Shown: piece after piece, positions 1 through 11,719 of the stretch
How the letters are laid out: each line of letters starts with the position of its first letter
How positions within the stretch are numbered: position 1 is the stretch's first letter
Source of the DNA: Cryptocoryne crispatula var. balansae
Lineage: Eukaryota; Streptophyta; Magnoliopsida; Alismatales; Araceae
Length of the DNA stretch: 64,000 nucleotides
Direction of reading: 5' to 3'
Assembly: GCA_036172225.1 (NCBI GenBank)
Contig: CM069918.1
Span: 30,666,561 to 30,730,560, forward strand
The notes under the pieces: model-generated
What the model saw: only the letters and a program-made list of their open reading frames with translations
Databases searched by the model: none
What the model was told of the DNA's origin: nothing
Made by a program: the position numbers and the translations under genes

Positions 1-258
1 TGACTTGAATTCTGGTCGATCGAAGCGCTGGAAAGGCCGTCCGGGACTGCCGACCGGGTCCGGTCCAAGAAAATAAATGGCACCTGAATTTAGGGGTTCA
101 CACACTGACCCAGTTTAAGAATTTATCTTTTAGTTCCAATTCTGGCATCGTGATATCACTATTTCTATCATCGAATTCATCGACGTTGAAATAAATAATC
201 TTATCACCGCTATTTTATTTACAGTCGAATTCTTGTTCATCTTGGTTGATAACACTAA

Positions 259-495
259 TGAGGTGTTTGGTTGCACGATAATTTTTTTGTACATTTTCAT
301 GATGAAAATTTATATTAAAATAAAAAATAAACCAACTCATGACATAAAAGTATCATGTTTGGAAGGACGTGACAACGAAAAAGAGTAACTATCATACATG
401 ATCAAACAAAGTAGGAGACCACGAGAAAGAAAAACAGGTGAGATTCTCTTTTTTTGTTTAAGAAGAAAATCACTTTCAAAATATAAAATATCTAC
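259..495 (+). mobile_element. Truncated Tourist-like MITE (TGGGGTGTTTGG family)
   Basis: After TAA (256-258) the sequence TGAGGTGTTTGGTTGCACG matches the left terminus of the complete copies at 19999, 22627 and 43150, and the internal part follows. The right terminus is missing. The same truncated copy is in unit C at 47142-47375, so the insertion is older than the duplication of the unit. Confidence 0.6.
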
Positions 496-499
496 AACT

Positions 500-2330
500 C
501 TAACTGGCCATGAATTTCTTATAGCTCTAGTTGGCGGAAAAGTTTGATGCGAGAACATGGATATAAATCAAATATAATTTAAATTTTATGTACATAACCA
601 ATAATGTAATATAATATAATATAATGCGTGTAAAATAAATTATATAATTTATAACATGTAATATATGGTTTAATGTAAAATGTTAAATGTCAATACATAA
701 ATTTAACATTATATATATACTAAATCTAATTTTGAGATACAATGTCTAAACTATTCAATTTATTAGCATATCATATTTATGTAACACATAACATAATTAA
801 AAATAGTTATATAATAGGTAATATAGCATATAATACTAAGCAATACATTATAGATATATACTATGGGAAGTTCAAGGAGGTGGTGTAACTCATTCCACTT
901 TCCTTATTCTATGTACCACCTCTTATCCAACCATTTCCCATTGGAATAAGAGGTGTTAAATCCATTGGGTCATCCAACTAAACCTTAGGGCATGTTTGAT
1001 ATCAGAATATAAATGATTAGAATGGGTATAAGATATTATAATTACCTTGTGCAATTTCCATGTTATGTGGTACAGAGATAATAATAGTAGAATAATTATG
1101 AGGATAAACTTATAGTTTGGTAAAAGGACGGATAGCTGTATAAATGAAAAACAATAAATTATGGAAATGCCCATGTAACTAACTTATTTTGTGATACGAG
1201 GTTATAATGGTAGAGTTTATAAAGTGAAGTCCATAAACTAAATTAGATTTGATTTATCGTAGTTAAGGACAAAAAATAGATATCTTATAAGTAATATAAT
1301 TTAATATTAATTAACTAATACTATCAATAAAATATATTGAAATAAATTAATTGATTTTTATAATGAGTGAATCATTAAATTATCTAATTTAATTTCAACA
1401 GCATCAAGTATATATATATATCCTAATAAAGTTATGATTCTTCAACCAAAAAAAAACATGTTTTGTGCCATTGAGCTTGTTTCCATTTTGGAATACGTAC
1501 GTTATGAATATCTTAATCCAGAATGCACATCCTCTTATTTTTAATGACTATTTCTAGTATAAGATGATCCATAGTTGAATGTTACTAATTAATTTTTCAT
1601 ATACCAAACAACGGCTAGGTTATGAGTGAAGTAAGCGTAGTAATTTTATTTTTCCAAATCATTTTAAAATATCTAGAATGAAATCATTGAGTGTACGTTG
1701 ATTTGCTTTAATTAGGTTCTGTCACGTGGATGGCAAATATGAGTAAGATCGAAATTAAATGATGAGTTCTAATATCATGTCAAATTTATTAGATCATCTA
1801 ATTAACAATTTTAAAATATGAATAAAGTTGACACCGTTCTTAAAATTTTGACAAACTCTCTTTTAATATCTAATGAGGTATTTGATTGTATAATAGTATT
1901 TCATACACTTCCGAGTAATGTTACAGTAAAATATGAACTAATCAATCACAAAAAAATATTATATTTGGAGAGATGTGATAACAAAAAGAGTAATTATTAT
2001 ATATGATCAAATAACATGGAGGACCACTAGAAAAAAAGAGAGAGAAACCCTCTTTTTTGTTTAAAAAAATATTTTAAAACTATAAAATTATCGTGATTGT
2101 CAAAAATCTCTTTTAAGAAATTTTATTTTAAAAAAATAGAATTGTAACAAAAACTCAAATCCTTCGTGTAACAAAACACCCCCAGGAGAAGAGTTATTCT
2201 AACAAAAGGAATAAGCCCTTTTATTTCTCTACTCATCCTGGATTCAAACTGAACATGCATATAAATGCTGGATTTATCATGCCAAATAGGCATCTGCTGC
2301 AGAGGACTCCACGGTGATGGTATACATGCA
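500..2330. other. AT-rich non-coding stretch
   Basis: The stretch is AT-rich, with many short TATA-type runs. A diverged copy of the TGGGGTGTTTGG-family MITE can be traced at about 1872-2170. The short open frames at 956-1174 and 1818-2006 recur in unit C only because the whole unit is duplicated. They show no known domain and no coding bias. I see no gene here. Confidence 0.6.
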
Positions 2331-2334
2331 ACTG

Positions 2335-2828
2335 TAGAGGTGTTCATCCAAAATCGATAAATCAGTAAACCGAACCGAACCGATCGGTTAAGTTCGGTTT
2401 GAAGAGTTGTCCATTCGCTTTGTTGAACCGAATTGAATTGATAACTTTTTATTGATTTCGTTCGGTTAAGCACCTATCCAAATCGAACCGAATCGGTAAA
2501 TCGGTTGACATGATTTGATTCACTTTTATTTACATATTATAATAATTTCAAATACATATTATTATAAATTTAGGTTAATTAGTATAAAGATATAATTATA
2601 TATTATAAATAAAGTATTAGTTTACATATTAACTTTAATTAATTATTATATATTTTAATTTATTTTATTTAAATATACATCAAACTGACGAACCAAATCA
2701 AACCAAACTGAACCACAATCGGTTCAGAGTTCAATAAAACTGGTTAGGTTCAATTCGGTTCCAATTTTTTGTTCAATTTCGGCTTGAAAAAAATGTCTAA
2801 TCGAACCGAATCAAACTATTTACACCCC
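2335..2828. mobile_element. Mutator-like non-autonomous element with 9-bp target duplication (copy 1)
   Basis: A 494-bp element is flanked by perfect 9-bp repeats ATGCAACTG (2326-2334 and 2829-2837). The ends are weakly inverted (TAGAGGTGTTCA against GGGGTGTAAATA on the opposite strand). Both arms are rich in AACCGAACCGA / TCGGTT motifs in opposite orientation, and the centre is AT-rich. A 9-bp duplication fits Mutator-type transposition. No transposase is present. Confidence 0.65.
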
Positions 2829-3494
2829 ATGCAACTGCACACGGTCGGTTGTAAACACGAATCGAATCAAAAGGTACAAGAAACACAGAGATTAAGTTTG
2901 TTAGAATGATCACATTGAGAATTAGAAGGAAAAATAGATTTCTTTATCATACTGTATCGAAACTGATTAGTTCGATTAGGGTCTTACTACATGCATGCAT
3001 GTACCTTGTATTTCAGATCTTGCGACAGTATCTAATGTAAAAAGTGATATCCAGCTTTCACAAGCGAGGGAATGTGTTAAAATAATCTAAAAATTTTGAG
3101 TTAGACAATCTATTTGTTTAATTAACAAATTAAGCTGATATATATAAATTGTTGTATAATGTTGTGTAATGTGTCTGTAACACCTTGGTTCGTGAATATG
3201 TTAAGACATTAAATCGTGTACTACCGGTCGTATCGCTTAATTATTTTTTGGAGGTTGAGTTGAAAGAATTTCAAATTTAAATATATTTTGTTGAAAGTAA
3301 GTCGAGAATGAGTGATCACCTGAGAAGACTACTGATTAGTATAATTGTTGGACCAAATAGATACGTAACCGAATGACTTTACATAATTTGACAAACTCAA
3401 ATAGATACATAACCGAATAACTTTACATTTGATGGCATTTAAACATCTGCATATATATGTCCCATACGAAAATCTTGTCTTCCTTGATCTCTTA

Positions 3495-4456
3495 GGCCCT
3501 GTTTGGTATGCGGATAACCTAGGATAAGCATAGTTTATCCCTAATCTCCTGTTTGGTACATACTTAAATATGAGTTTAAACTGGATTACGTTAATCCAGA
3601 TTATCCCCAAAATTAACGATAAATATGGGGATAAATCATCCCACCTCACATTTGGACTAAGTTGATCCCGAAACATTTCGGGGATACAACGTCCGCGCGG
3701 CGCTGTCTGGGGGGAGAGTAGGTGCTCCATCCGGGGAGCGGATCTGTCTGCGGGGGAGGAGGGGGGTGCTCTGTCCACCGAGAATAGTTTTTTTAATAAT
3801 ATTATAATATATTTTTATATTTTTTTGATTAAGTCGATTTAAACGGTTTGGTTTGATTTAAATCGGTTTAGATGTTTTCCAAATCAAACCAAACCGAAAG
3901 GGGTCCCAAACCGAACCGAATGAGATAGAGGGGGGGCTCCGTCCGCCGGAGGGGTGGCGCTCTGTCCGCCGAGATTAGCTTTTTTAATAATATTATAATA
4001 TTTTTTTATTTTTTTATTTAGTCGATTTAAACGGGTTGGTTTGATTTAAATCGGTTTAGAGATTTTCCAAATCGAACCAAATCGAAAGGGGTCCCAAACC
4101 GAACCGAATGAGCTGGTTCGGTTTGGTTTCTCGGTTTGAACCGTTTTGTGTCCACCCCTAGCTGAGAAGGGGGGGCGGGGAGCACCATCCGTCTCCGTCC
4201 GCCGGGTTCTGTCCGAAGGGGGGGCGGGTTGAGCTCCGTCCACGTTTAAGTTTATTTTTATTTATATATTTAAATAATAATTTAAATTTATTATATAAAT
4301 ATGTAAGTGAGTTAAGATGTTTATGAATATGCTATGAATAATAGAATAAGATAATATAAAAATATAAAAATTTAAAGTTATCCTCGAATTTATTGTTAAC
4401 ATATCAAACATAGGATAAGATTATCCTTAAACTTATCCTAAGTTAAACCAAACATA
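3495..4456. mobile_element. Possible composite DNA element starting TTA|GGCCCTGTTTGG
   Basis: The left end (TTA at 3492-3494, then GGCCCTGTTTGGTATGC) resembles a Tourist-type terminus. The GGATAA-rich segments near the left end recur inverted near 4390-4456, where CCAAAC is followed by a TAA. The interior holds GC-rich direct repeats and CCGAACCGA-rich tracts. The right terminus is poorly conserved, so the borders are uncertain. Confidence 0.35.
3780..4110. repeat. Two direct repeats of about 200 bp with G-rich junctions
   Basis: Two related blocks (about 3780-3945 and 3977-4110) each contain a run of TTTTTTAATAATATTATAATA, then a segment alternating TTTAAATCGGTTTAGA with AAACCGAAAGGGGTCCC. 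They are separated by G-rich sequence reading CTCCGTCCGCCGG. The same pair is in unit C at about 50680-51000. Confidence 0.6.
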
Positions 4457-4472
4457 ATGAGGATAGGATTAA

Positions 4473-5340
4473 TCATGAGGATTGGTTTATCCTTATCCCC
4501 GTTAAGTTTATCCCGATTGAAAAAAAAGAGTAATTATTATATATGATAAAATAAAATGAAGAACCACTTGAAAAAAAAGGGAGAAACCCCTTTTTTGTTT
4601 TAAAAAAATTATTTTTAAAATATAAAATTATCGTGATTGTCAAAAATATAAAATTGTAACAAAAACTCAAATCATTCGTGTAACAAAACACCCCCAAGAG
4701 AAGAGTTATTCTAACAAAATGAATAAGCCCTTTTATTTCTCCGCTCATTCTGGATTCAAACTGGACGTGCATATAAATACAGGATTTATCATGCCAAATA
4801 GGCATCTGCTGTAGAGGACTCCACGGTGATAGTATACATGCAACTGTAGAGGTGTTCATCCAAAATCGATAAATCAATAAACCGAACCGAATCGATCGGT
4901 TAAGTTCGGTTTGAAGAGTTGTCCATTCGATTTGTTGAACCGAATTGAATTGATAAATTTTTATTGATTTCGTTTAGTTAAGCACCTGTCCAAATCGAAC
5001 AGAATCAGTAAACCGGTTGACATGATTTGATTCACTTTTATTTACATATTATATTAATTTCAAATACATATTATTATAAATTTAGGTTAATTAGTATAAA
5101 GATATAATTATATATTATAAATAAAGTATTAGTTTACATATTAACTTTAATTAATTATTATAAATTTTAATTTATTTTATTTAAATATACATCAAACTGA
5201 TTAACCAAATCAAACCAAACTGAACCACAATCGGTTCAGAGTTCAATGAAACTGGTTAGGTTCAATTCGGTTCCAATTTTTTGTTCAATTTCGGTTTGAA
5301 AAAAATGCTAAATCGAACCGAATCAAACTATTTACACCCC
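4473..5340. repeat. Second copy of the 1990-2828 segment inside unit A
   Basis: The segment repeats about 0.85 kb of unit A, including the flank left of the Mutator-like element (sequence matching 2170-2334) and the whole element. It sits about 2.5 kb from the first copy in the same orientation. Unit C has only one copy (49020-49720), so this is a duplication specific to A. Confidence 0.75.
4847..5340. mobile_element. Mutator-like non-autonomous element (copy 2)
   Basis: The length is again 494 bp, with the same flanking 9-mer ATGCAACTG at 4838-4846 and 5341-5349. Because the left host flank also matches copy 1, it arose by segment duplication and not by independent insertion. To the right of the second 9-mer the sequence switches directly into the coding fragment at 5350. 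Confidence 0.65.
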
Positions 5341-5349
5341 ATGCAACTG

Positions 5350-6610
5350 CTGCTGTTGCTAAAGCATGTCAGGATTTGTTGAGCGCTAATAGCAAAGGTT
5401 AATTTTAGGTGCATATCCTAAAATCTTTCTTAAATATGCTTCATTCTCTTAGTTGGCTTCTTTCATGTCATCATGACAAAACCTTGATGACAATTTTTAA
5501 CTTACAGGGAAGGAAAATGATGAGTCATTTATGAGGCTACTAGATTTACAATTGAAGGAGATTAAGTCTTTGAGGGAGGTCATGCATTCATGGGAGAGGA
5601 ATATAGCAGATGTTCAGTCTGCAGTAGATAACGGTATGCTTTTATTCTTTTATCAATAATTCTTATCTTTAGGTTCAAATCTTGTGGAGTTTATAAATTA
5701 CTATAGGCTTTTTTATAAATATTTCTATTATTGGTATCATCTTGTGGAGTTTATACTATGGTAGAAGATATAATATGGATATGTATAAAATATATATTAT
5801 ATTTTCGATAGTCATAACAATAATGTCTTCATCTTTTAAACACGTTGTTGGGAGCAAATAGTGCTGCAGTTGCACTGCACATATGTAAACCAATAAGTTG
5901 TGGGTGCGAAACGTTTATTAAACTTTGTGAGATTCATGGTTGATTTCATTTGGTCTTGTATTTTATAGGTCCTTGCGATTGCCCAACAAAGACAGTTCTG
6001 ATGGCTGATGGCCAATCGTATCCTCCTCTTGCATGGTGGAAGACCGGTGGAGGTGAGTCGTTGGTCCTTTCTCTCTCAAGAGCTTACCTGTGGCTGTGGC
6101 GAATGGGGTAGTTTTATAATGCCTGATATACGTAAATTGCTAATCAGTCCGACAAAGTTCAGTTCTCTATTACTCATCATTGGATACAAAAGGTTTAATT
6201 CTAGAGTTCGTTATATATTTACTCATGACATATCGATCTCAACTTTGGCAACTGCTCCTAATATGTATTGTCTCATTTGTGTGTTTTACTGAAATAGAAC
6301 CATATTGGTTCTTGAAAGTTCTTTCTTAATGTACATTTGAAAAGGAAAGTTATTATGTAAAGTCGACACTTAATTTTATTGAGAAAATCGGAATCATTTA
6401 TATTGTCAGCAATTTGTTTAGTGCTTGCGAGCACCTTGTGTTCACGTTGTTGGCTATCATTATGCTTCACATCTTATCTCAAATCACTTAAAGTCATATA
6501 TTTCGGATAACACTTTCTCCACGGGTCATATTTACCAAGTTTTGCACCTCGATGGAACTGGAACAGTCAACTTCAAACCACCCAAATCTGGAACATTCCA
6601 TATATCTTGA
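5350..6610 (+). pseudogene. Spliced gene fragment, family not recognised (copy A)
   Basis: Three exon-like blocks have matching splice signals and phase. The first ends at 5397 before GTTAAT. The second is 5508-5633, between TTACAG and GTATGC. The third is 5969-6052, between TTATAG and GTGAGT. Read through, they encode a helical stretch with LDLQLKEIKSLREVMHSWER, followed by GPCDCPTKTVLMADGQSYPP and LAWWKTGG. A further open stretch ends GTVNFKPPKSGTFHIS before a stop at 6608-6610; I cannot show how it joins. The first exon is cut off on its left by the Mutator-like element. Copies are at about 28310-29627 and 51505-52840. I do not recognise the family. The splice signals and the helix make a captured host gene more likely than a transposon protein. 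With its front missing, this copy is not expected to make a normal protein. Confidence 0.6.
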
Positions 6611-6810
6611 AAAGGTAACATGATATAAAAAATAATTTATAAGTTTTATTCTAATCTTATTTATATATAATTTATATAATATTTTCATAACATTTGAGTT
6701 AAGAACATGATATAAATAGACATCACGATTAAATTGAATAAAAGTAATAAGTAAGACGACATTTTATATTATATTTGTATAATTATTTTAAAATGATTTT
6801 TAATTCATCC

Positions 6811-6841
6811 GCACATGTGCGAAGCACGTTTTATTAACTAG
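6811..6841 (+). mobile_element. Helitron-type 3' terminus of unit A
   Basis: The end reads GCACATGTGCGAAGCACG, a short imperfect hairpin with CGAAG in its loop, then TTTTATTAA and CTAG, followed by T. A hairpin about ten bases before a terminal CTRR, with insertion before T, is the known Helitron 3' signature. Identical termini close unit B (29858) and unit C (53071). Confidence 0.7.
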
Positions 6842-7289
6842 TATATATATATATACTAGTCAAGGAATGTGCTTCGCACGTGTACGAATATTTTCAAAAA
6901 ATAAAATTAATTTTTAAATAATTAAATTTATATAATATTAATAAAATATTGATATATAAAATAATAAATTAATGATGTGACATTTTAAAATAAAAATTAA
7001 AATTACATAAAAATATAATACTAAATTATTAATAATTAAAAAATATTAATCTAAACATATGCATTGAGCAAAAAAATATGGTACTGTATTTGACAACACT
7101 AAACCAACTTATTTTGTCTTAATCAAATTTCAGGCAAGATTATTTGATAAAGTATTAATGATCATCAAGGTGTAAGAAAAGTTACGAGTGATTGAATCAT
7201 CATCGTTAACTTTTTTTTTAATTCAAAGACATATTGTACAATACCCCATCCACATTCCACGAAGATTTCATTACTTACCCTACGTGGGA

Positions 7290-7740
7290 TCCAAAATTTC
7301 GTATAACTTTTTTTTTCTGAAGAAACGTGGAAATAATCCTCTTCGGCCTCCATGGCATGACTCCCTGTCTTGTAATAGCCGCAATCTCATCCTCAGATTT
7401 TGGCAGCTGAAGCTATTGAGCAAAATTTCATATAACTCACCTGTAGCATAATTCATGTACACAATTAAAAGAAGATAGTCTATAGCTAGTTTATCCTGCG
7501 CAAAAGATATATTTTCCATCTCTCAATTGGCGAGATGACCCACGTTTTGCGAACAAGAGAATAGGCAACTTAAGAACAGGCGACCAAGTCTCAGTGCAGG
7601 TAGTGCTGATATGTTTGCGAAGACCAATAGGTTTTATGGTTGACCCCACATCCATTGCCAAACCAAGAATGAGGAGAAGCTGGTGGTGAAACCCCTTTAT
7701 GATAGGAAACTCCTGCAAGAAGATCAAAGAGGATTAGAGG
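7290..7740 (-). pseudogene. Exon-like fragment inside the minus Helitron, unrecognised
   Basis: On the minus strand a polypyrimidine tract and TCTTGCAG precede an open stretch from about 7713 down to 7497, with readable frames containing GFHHQLLLILGLAMDVGS and PVLKLPILLFAKRGSS. A CAG/GT-type junction and a second open stretch follow near 7519-7280. Overlapping frames are open too, so the true frame is uncertain. I recognise no protein family. It is most likely an exon captured with its host gene. Confidence 0.3.
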
Positions 7741-7759
7741 AATTTCAGATTTTAAGAAG

Positions 7760-10700
7760 TTTCTAAAAATATGCCTCTACGACATTCTGAAAGTGTTTGT
7801 AATTTTGAAAGGAAGACATTTTGTTACAAGACAGACTCCCTGTGAAAAGCATCAAAATTTAGACATATATTTGGCTGAGTGACACAATTTCTAAACAATT
7901 AACCTGAAATTCAATGCAAAGTAGTACGTAGCATGTTAGGATATGAAATATCCCCCGATATCCCCTTCACTCCTACTTCGGCCAAGAGAGCCATTCATCA
8001 GTCTTCACCCTTGCGGCCACAAGGGCCTTCTCCACCCTTTTCACCCCTTCGCCGAGCCTTAGTCCACCTTGCCCTTCATGGTTACACAAGTTCCTAGTTG
8101 CTTACAAAGTAAGGATCTTGAAAATTCTGATAAGTCCATTATATAACCACAATGTCATAGGTCAAGAAACATAAAAAAACTAAGACCCAAATCTAGAATC
8201 TGGAAATTCAGCAAAAAAATTCCAAGTAAGAGATCCCAAAGTCTGAAACTTTGAAGCTCAAATAAAAAAATATTGGAAAATATTGGAGATTCCAAGTAAT
8301 TGTGTATGGGACCTGTGAACCTGTATGCATCATCTTCTCAGGAAGGTACCGCATTCTAGTGGAACATCTAGATGGAAGCTAAAAGCATGGAAACAAAGCT
8401 GCTCAAGTTGATTAACATCATCAGATGACTGCTCGAGTAGGGTCTCAGAAGTATACCGTTGCCTACAACAAGATACGTAGCACAATTGTCAGTTGGATTT
8501 AGGATGAGAATGGTGAACCCTAGAAACTTAATCCAACTGATCGTTAGATATGGGGTGTAAAAAAGTCAATTGACCAATTTGTATCCAAATTGGTTCAATC
8601 AAGATTATTGGGGGTTTTAAGCTATAGAAGATATCATTTGTAAGAAACACCTTGGCTCACTTCACTTCCTATTAAGCGAGGTCTTCAGGTGTTTAATGAT
8701 CTCTTGAGAAATTGACTTTGATTTGTTCATTCACTACCTCTAAAGCTTTCTCTCCTTGTGTTTCCGGCTAAAGGAGAGAGCTGAGTTCATACACTCACTT
8801 AAAAGCATGAAGAGATCGTTCATGAGCCACGTTCATCTCGCACTTCACTTGCTTAACAGTTGAGTCACACAAAGATATTTGGAAGCCAAAATTTTTGGAA
8901 GGCATTTGGAGCTCCAATAAAAAAAACACCAGAGAAATCTAAGAATCTTAAACAAAGAAAGATCCATAATTTTGAAGAAATTACTCCAAAGGCATTGGAG
9001 ATTTGTAGGACATAAATGAATTCTCCACACCAAAATAAGTTCAGAACGAAAGACACAGACTCTTGACTCCAACATTTTTTGCATCCTCAACATTCTAGCC
9101 AGCTTCAAAATGATCCAATTTCAACAGAGATCTACCCTCCTATAAAACCAGTTTTGTGTACTTAATCCTTTGCCCTGACATGCAGTATAGAGTTCATATG
9201 TAACTAAAAAGCATACATCCGGATACTACAATAGGGCTAAAAGATAATTCATAGAATTAATCGTGCTTTCTCAGAATCTCAGATTATGCTAAATGATTGG
9301 GAGTGATTTTCCATTACTTATCTTGAACTTCGACTGACCCATAGGGTTCTCTTCATGTGCAAAGTGAAACTATCCAATTGACAAGATTGAAGAAAAAAAT
9401 TGCTAGGATGGAAAAAAATGCCATGACAGATGGTGATGAATGGATTTTTTATGGCACATGTTGATGAGCAAGACCTCCAAAGGACCAAGACCATGCATAG
9501 TGCATCCAAAAACATTACAGGAAATCTACGTTTCGCTACATTGTGATAGGTAGATGATAAGGCTACCAAACATGAGTAGCATGAACAATTGAGACATAGT
9601 GATATTAAAAAAAAGATAATGCCACATCTAGTCTACAACAATAGTCCACAGATAGGAGGCATTTCCGATCAACAGCAGAATTATTCAAGTTCATCAACTT
9701 ATGAAGTGCACCAAAATATTTCACAAACCAATAAATGTAGAAAAATAGTGTATACAGAAACTATGACCTCAATAATAAGGACTTTTGGATCTATTTCACG
9801 TGCCCTTAATGCTTGATTTCTTCCAATAGTGAGTTTCCCAAGCTAGCTGCCAAGGTTTTTAAGCAAAGAGCATTCCTCTGAACTTGATTTTATTAGATCA
9901 GATAGCAAAAGAACCTAAAAACAAAAAGATAGCACATAATCGGAAGTTAAAATTTCAATATGCATACTGACTCAGGCATTTGAGGCTAGACATAAATATT
10001 TAATATATATATATATATATCCATACAAACGTTTTAAAATGTATCATGAAACTTAAGATGATTACAAAATTTTTTAGAACAATAGCAATAAAACGAACTG
10101 AAATAAATGCTACAAGTTAGTAGCCTTCTCTACTAAAAATTAAAATGCAACAATAACCACAAAGAAAAATTATAGAAAATGTTAAAATGTTATAGAAATA
10201 ACATTAAAAACCCTGTAGAAAGTTAAAAATCTGTTGAGACTGGGTCGTTTGGGTCCAAACTGACCCGGGTCGGTCGGGGTCGCAATAAAAAATAATAAAA
10301 TAATAATTTTAAAACAACCACGGGGTTAGGGTCGCGGGGTCGGGACCGCATCGGTCGGCCCAAAAATCGACCGGGTCAATCATGCCCAGAGGAATCACTA
10401 GAATAAACAAGTCACGGCTAGATAAATGAACGAGGCAATAAACAAACAAAAGATTGATAATTGATAATATGAAATAAAGTAAAACATAAATGATACAACA
10501 TAAAAATACATGCTCACGATATACCATGATCCAAGAAAAAAATTTAATTAAAAGTATAGCAAAAAATTTCACCAATAACTCAACAAGCCAAATTAAGCCA
10601 GTGCTCTCTATATACCAAAAAATCTGACTCAAAACAGATCCTAGAAATTCCCAAAGCTTACTCTCAAAAAGCCAATTTAAAGTTCACTTTATGCTTTCAC

Positions 10701-11220
10701 TCTAGAGTCTAGTCCCCACAAAGAGGATAATCCAATGTGCGAAGGGGTGCAGTAAGCAAAGGGCCATCCAGCCCAAATGAAGGCTCCATCATGCCCAAAA
10801 AAGGATTGGGATAGCAAGGCAAATGTGACCAAAAATTGAAAATTCTAGACTAAAAATAACAAACCTGAGGATGCAATCTAGACGCCAAATTCAGAACATA
10901 AAAGTTCACGTTTGATGATAACAGGATCATTAAAAAATTTAGAAAGTCATAGTAAATTAAACTTACCCCAGAGCAAAGTCAAAATTGAAACAGAACCCTG
11001 AAACCTCAAGCTCAAAAGCCTAAATCTAGAACTTGAAATTCAATAAATCAAAATACCAAGTATGGAATCCTCAATGTTGTAACTGTGAAGTTCAAGGAAA
11101 AAAATTTTAATCCACCAACTCTGGAAAAGGAAAAAAATAAAAAAATATAGCATGTCAAGAAATATGGAGTAAGACAAGAAATAAAAAATAAAAAACAAAA
11201 CCTAATCCTAGCACTGATGT
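7760..11220. other. Helitron interior without a recognisable gene
   Basis: The sequence is moderately AT-rich, with short open frames on both strands (for example 8845-9108 minus and 9589-9816 plus), none with a known domain. A TA dinucleotide run lies near 10003-10020. A GGGTCGG-rich inverted segment at about 10237-10390 looks like a small element. The texture resembles introns and untranslated regions of captured genes. Confidence 0.4.
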
Positions 11221-11230
11221 TGAAGATTCT

Positions 11231-11719
11231 GTGGCCTCACTCTTCACCCCGTTCTCCATTTCGATTTGCACCTACTACGCCCTCGGCACCCATCAATCAC
11301 CTGGGAAAGTGAACGGCGGCCACAGAGTCAGTCAACGCCGGAAGTGGCGATGCGCGGGCGACGTGCTTGCGCACGGAACGAGGCGGCATGGCGGAGGACA
11401 CGCGGCGGCAAGGCGGCCGAGGGTGGCTGGCGGGGCGGCTGACGGCGGCAAGGCGGGTGGGACGAGGGCGCAGGCGGCGGCGGGCGGTTGCGCGGAGGCT
11501 CGGCGACAACGCGGAAGAGGGACGACGACCGGCCACGCGGCAGGCGGCTGCGCGCTGCGAGCGTGGCCGAAGGGGAGGCGGGGCGACGGTCAACGCCGCT
11601 GGCGTTCGTGCAGGAGAGACGCCGGGGCGAGGAAGGAGGGGATGACGGGGGCCGGGTCAACGGGGTGGTGGCGGCCGGGAGAGGTGTCGATGGGGAGGTG
11701 TCAGAATACATTTAAATAG
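11231..11719. other. GC-rich island in the minus Helitron
   Basis: About 490 bp are strongly GC-rich inside an AT-rich element. All frames are open for long stretches and give Arg/Ala/Gly/Pro-rich low-complexity peptides, which is a composition effect. On the minus strand a CAG|GTGATT junction near 11300 precedes a short frame starting MENGVKSEATESS. A captured 5' region of a host gene is plausible, but no gene can be named. Confidence 0.35.

Larger units (their letters stand above)
1..6841 (+). repeat. Repeat unit A, entering from the left window edge
   Basis: Positions 1 to about 4170 match 46885 to about 51058 at a nearly constant offset of about 46884, with only scattered substitutions and short indels. 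The unit goes on through a duplicated Mutator-type element and a spliced gene fragment (5350-6610). It ends at a Helitron-type 3' terminus at 6841. The opening sequence (TGACTTGAATTCTGG) recurs at 25443, 39021 and 46885, so the block has at least four copies in the window. I see no transposase, Rep/helicase or reverse transcriptase reading frame in it, so it is either non-autonomous or a passive segmental duplication. Confidence 0.85.

Noticed and set aside
956..1174. 72-codon frame conserved between 956-1174 and 47839-48057
   Set aside because: Conservation only reflects duplication of the whole unit. There is no domain and no splice context.
1..6841. LTR retrotransposon as the source of the repeated units
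   Set aside because: No LTR pair, primer-binding site, polypurine tract or reverse transcriptase/integrase frame is visible. The unit ends are of Helitron type.
11231..11719. Several 90-160-codon open frames on both strands
   Set aside because: All frames are open because of GC composition. The peptides are Arg/Ala/Gly/Pro-rich low complexity with no domain.
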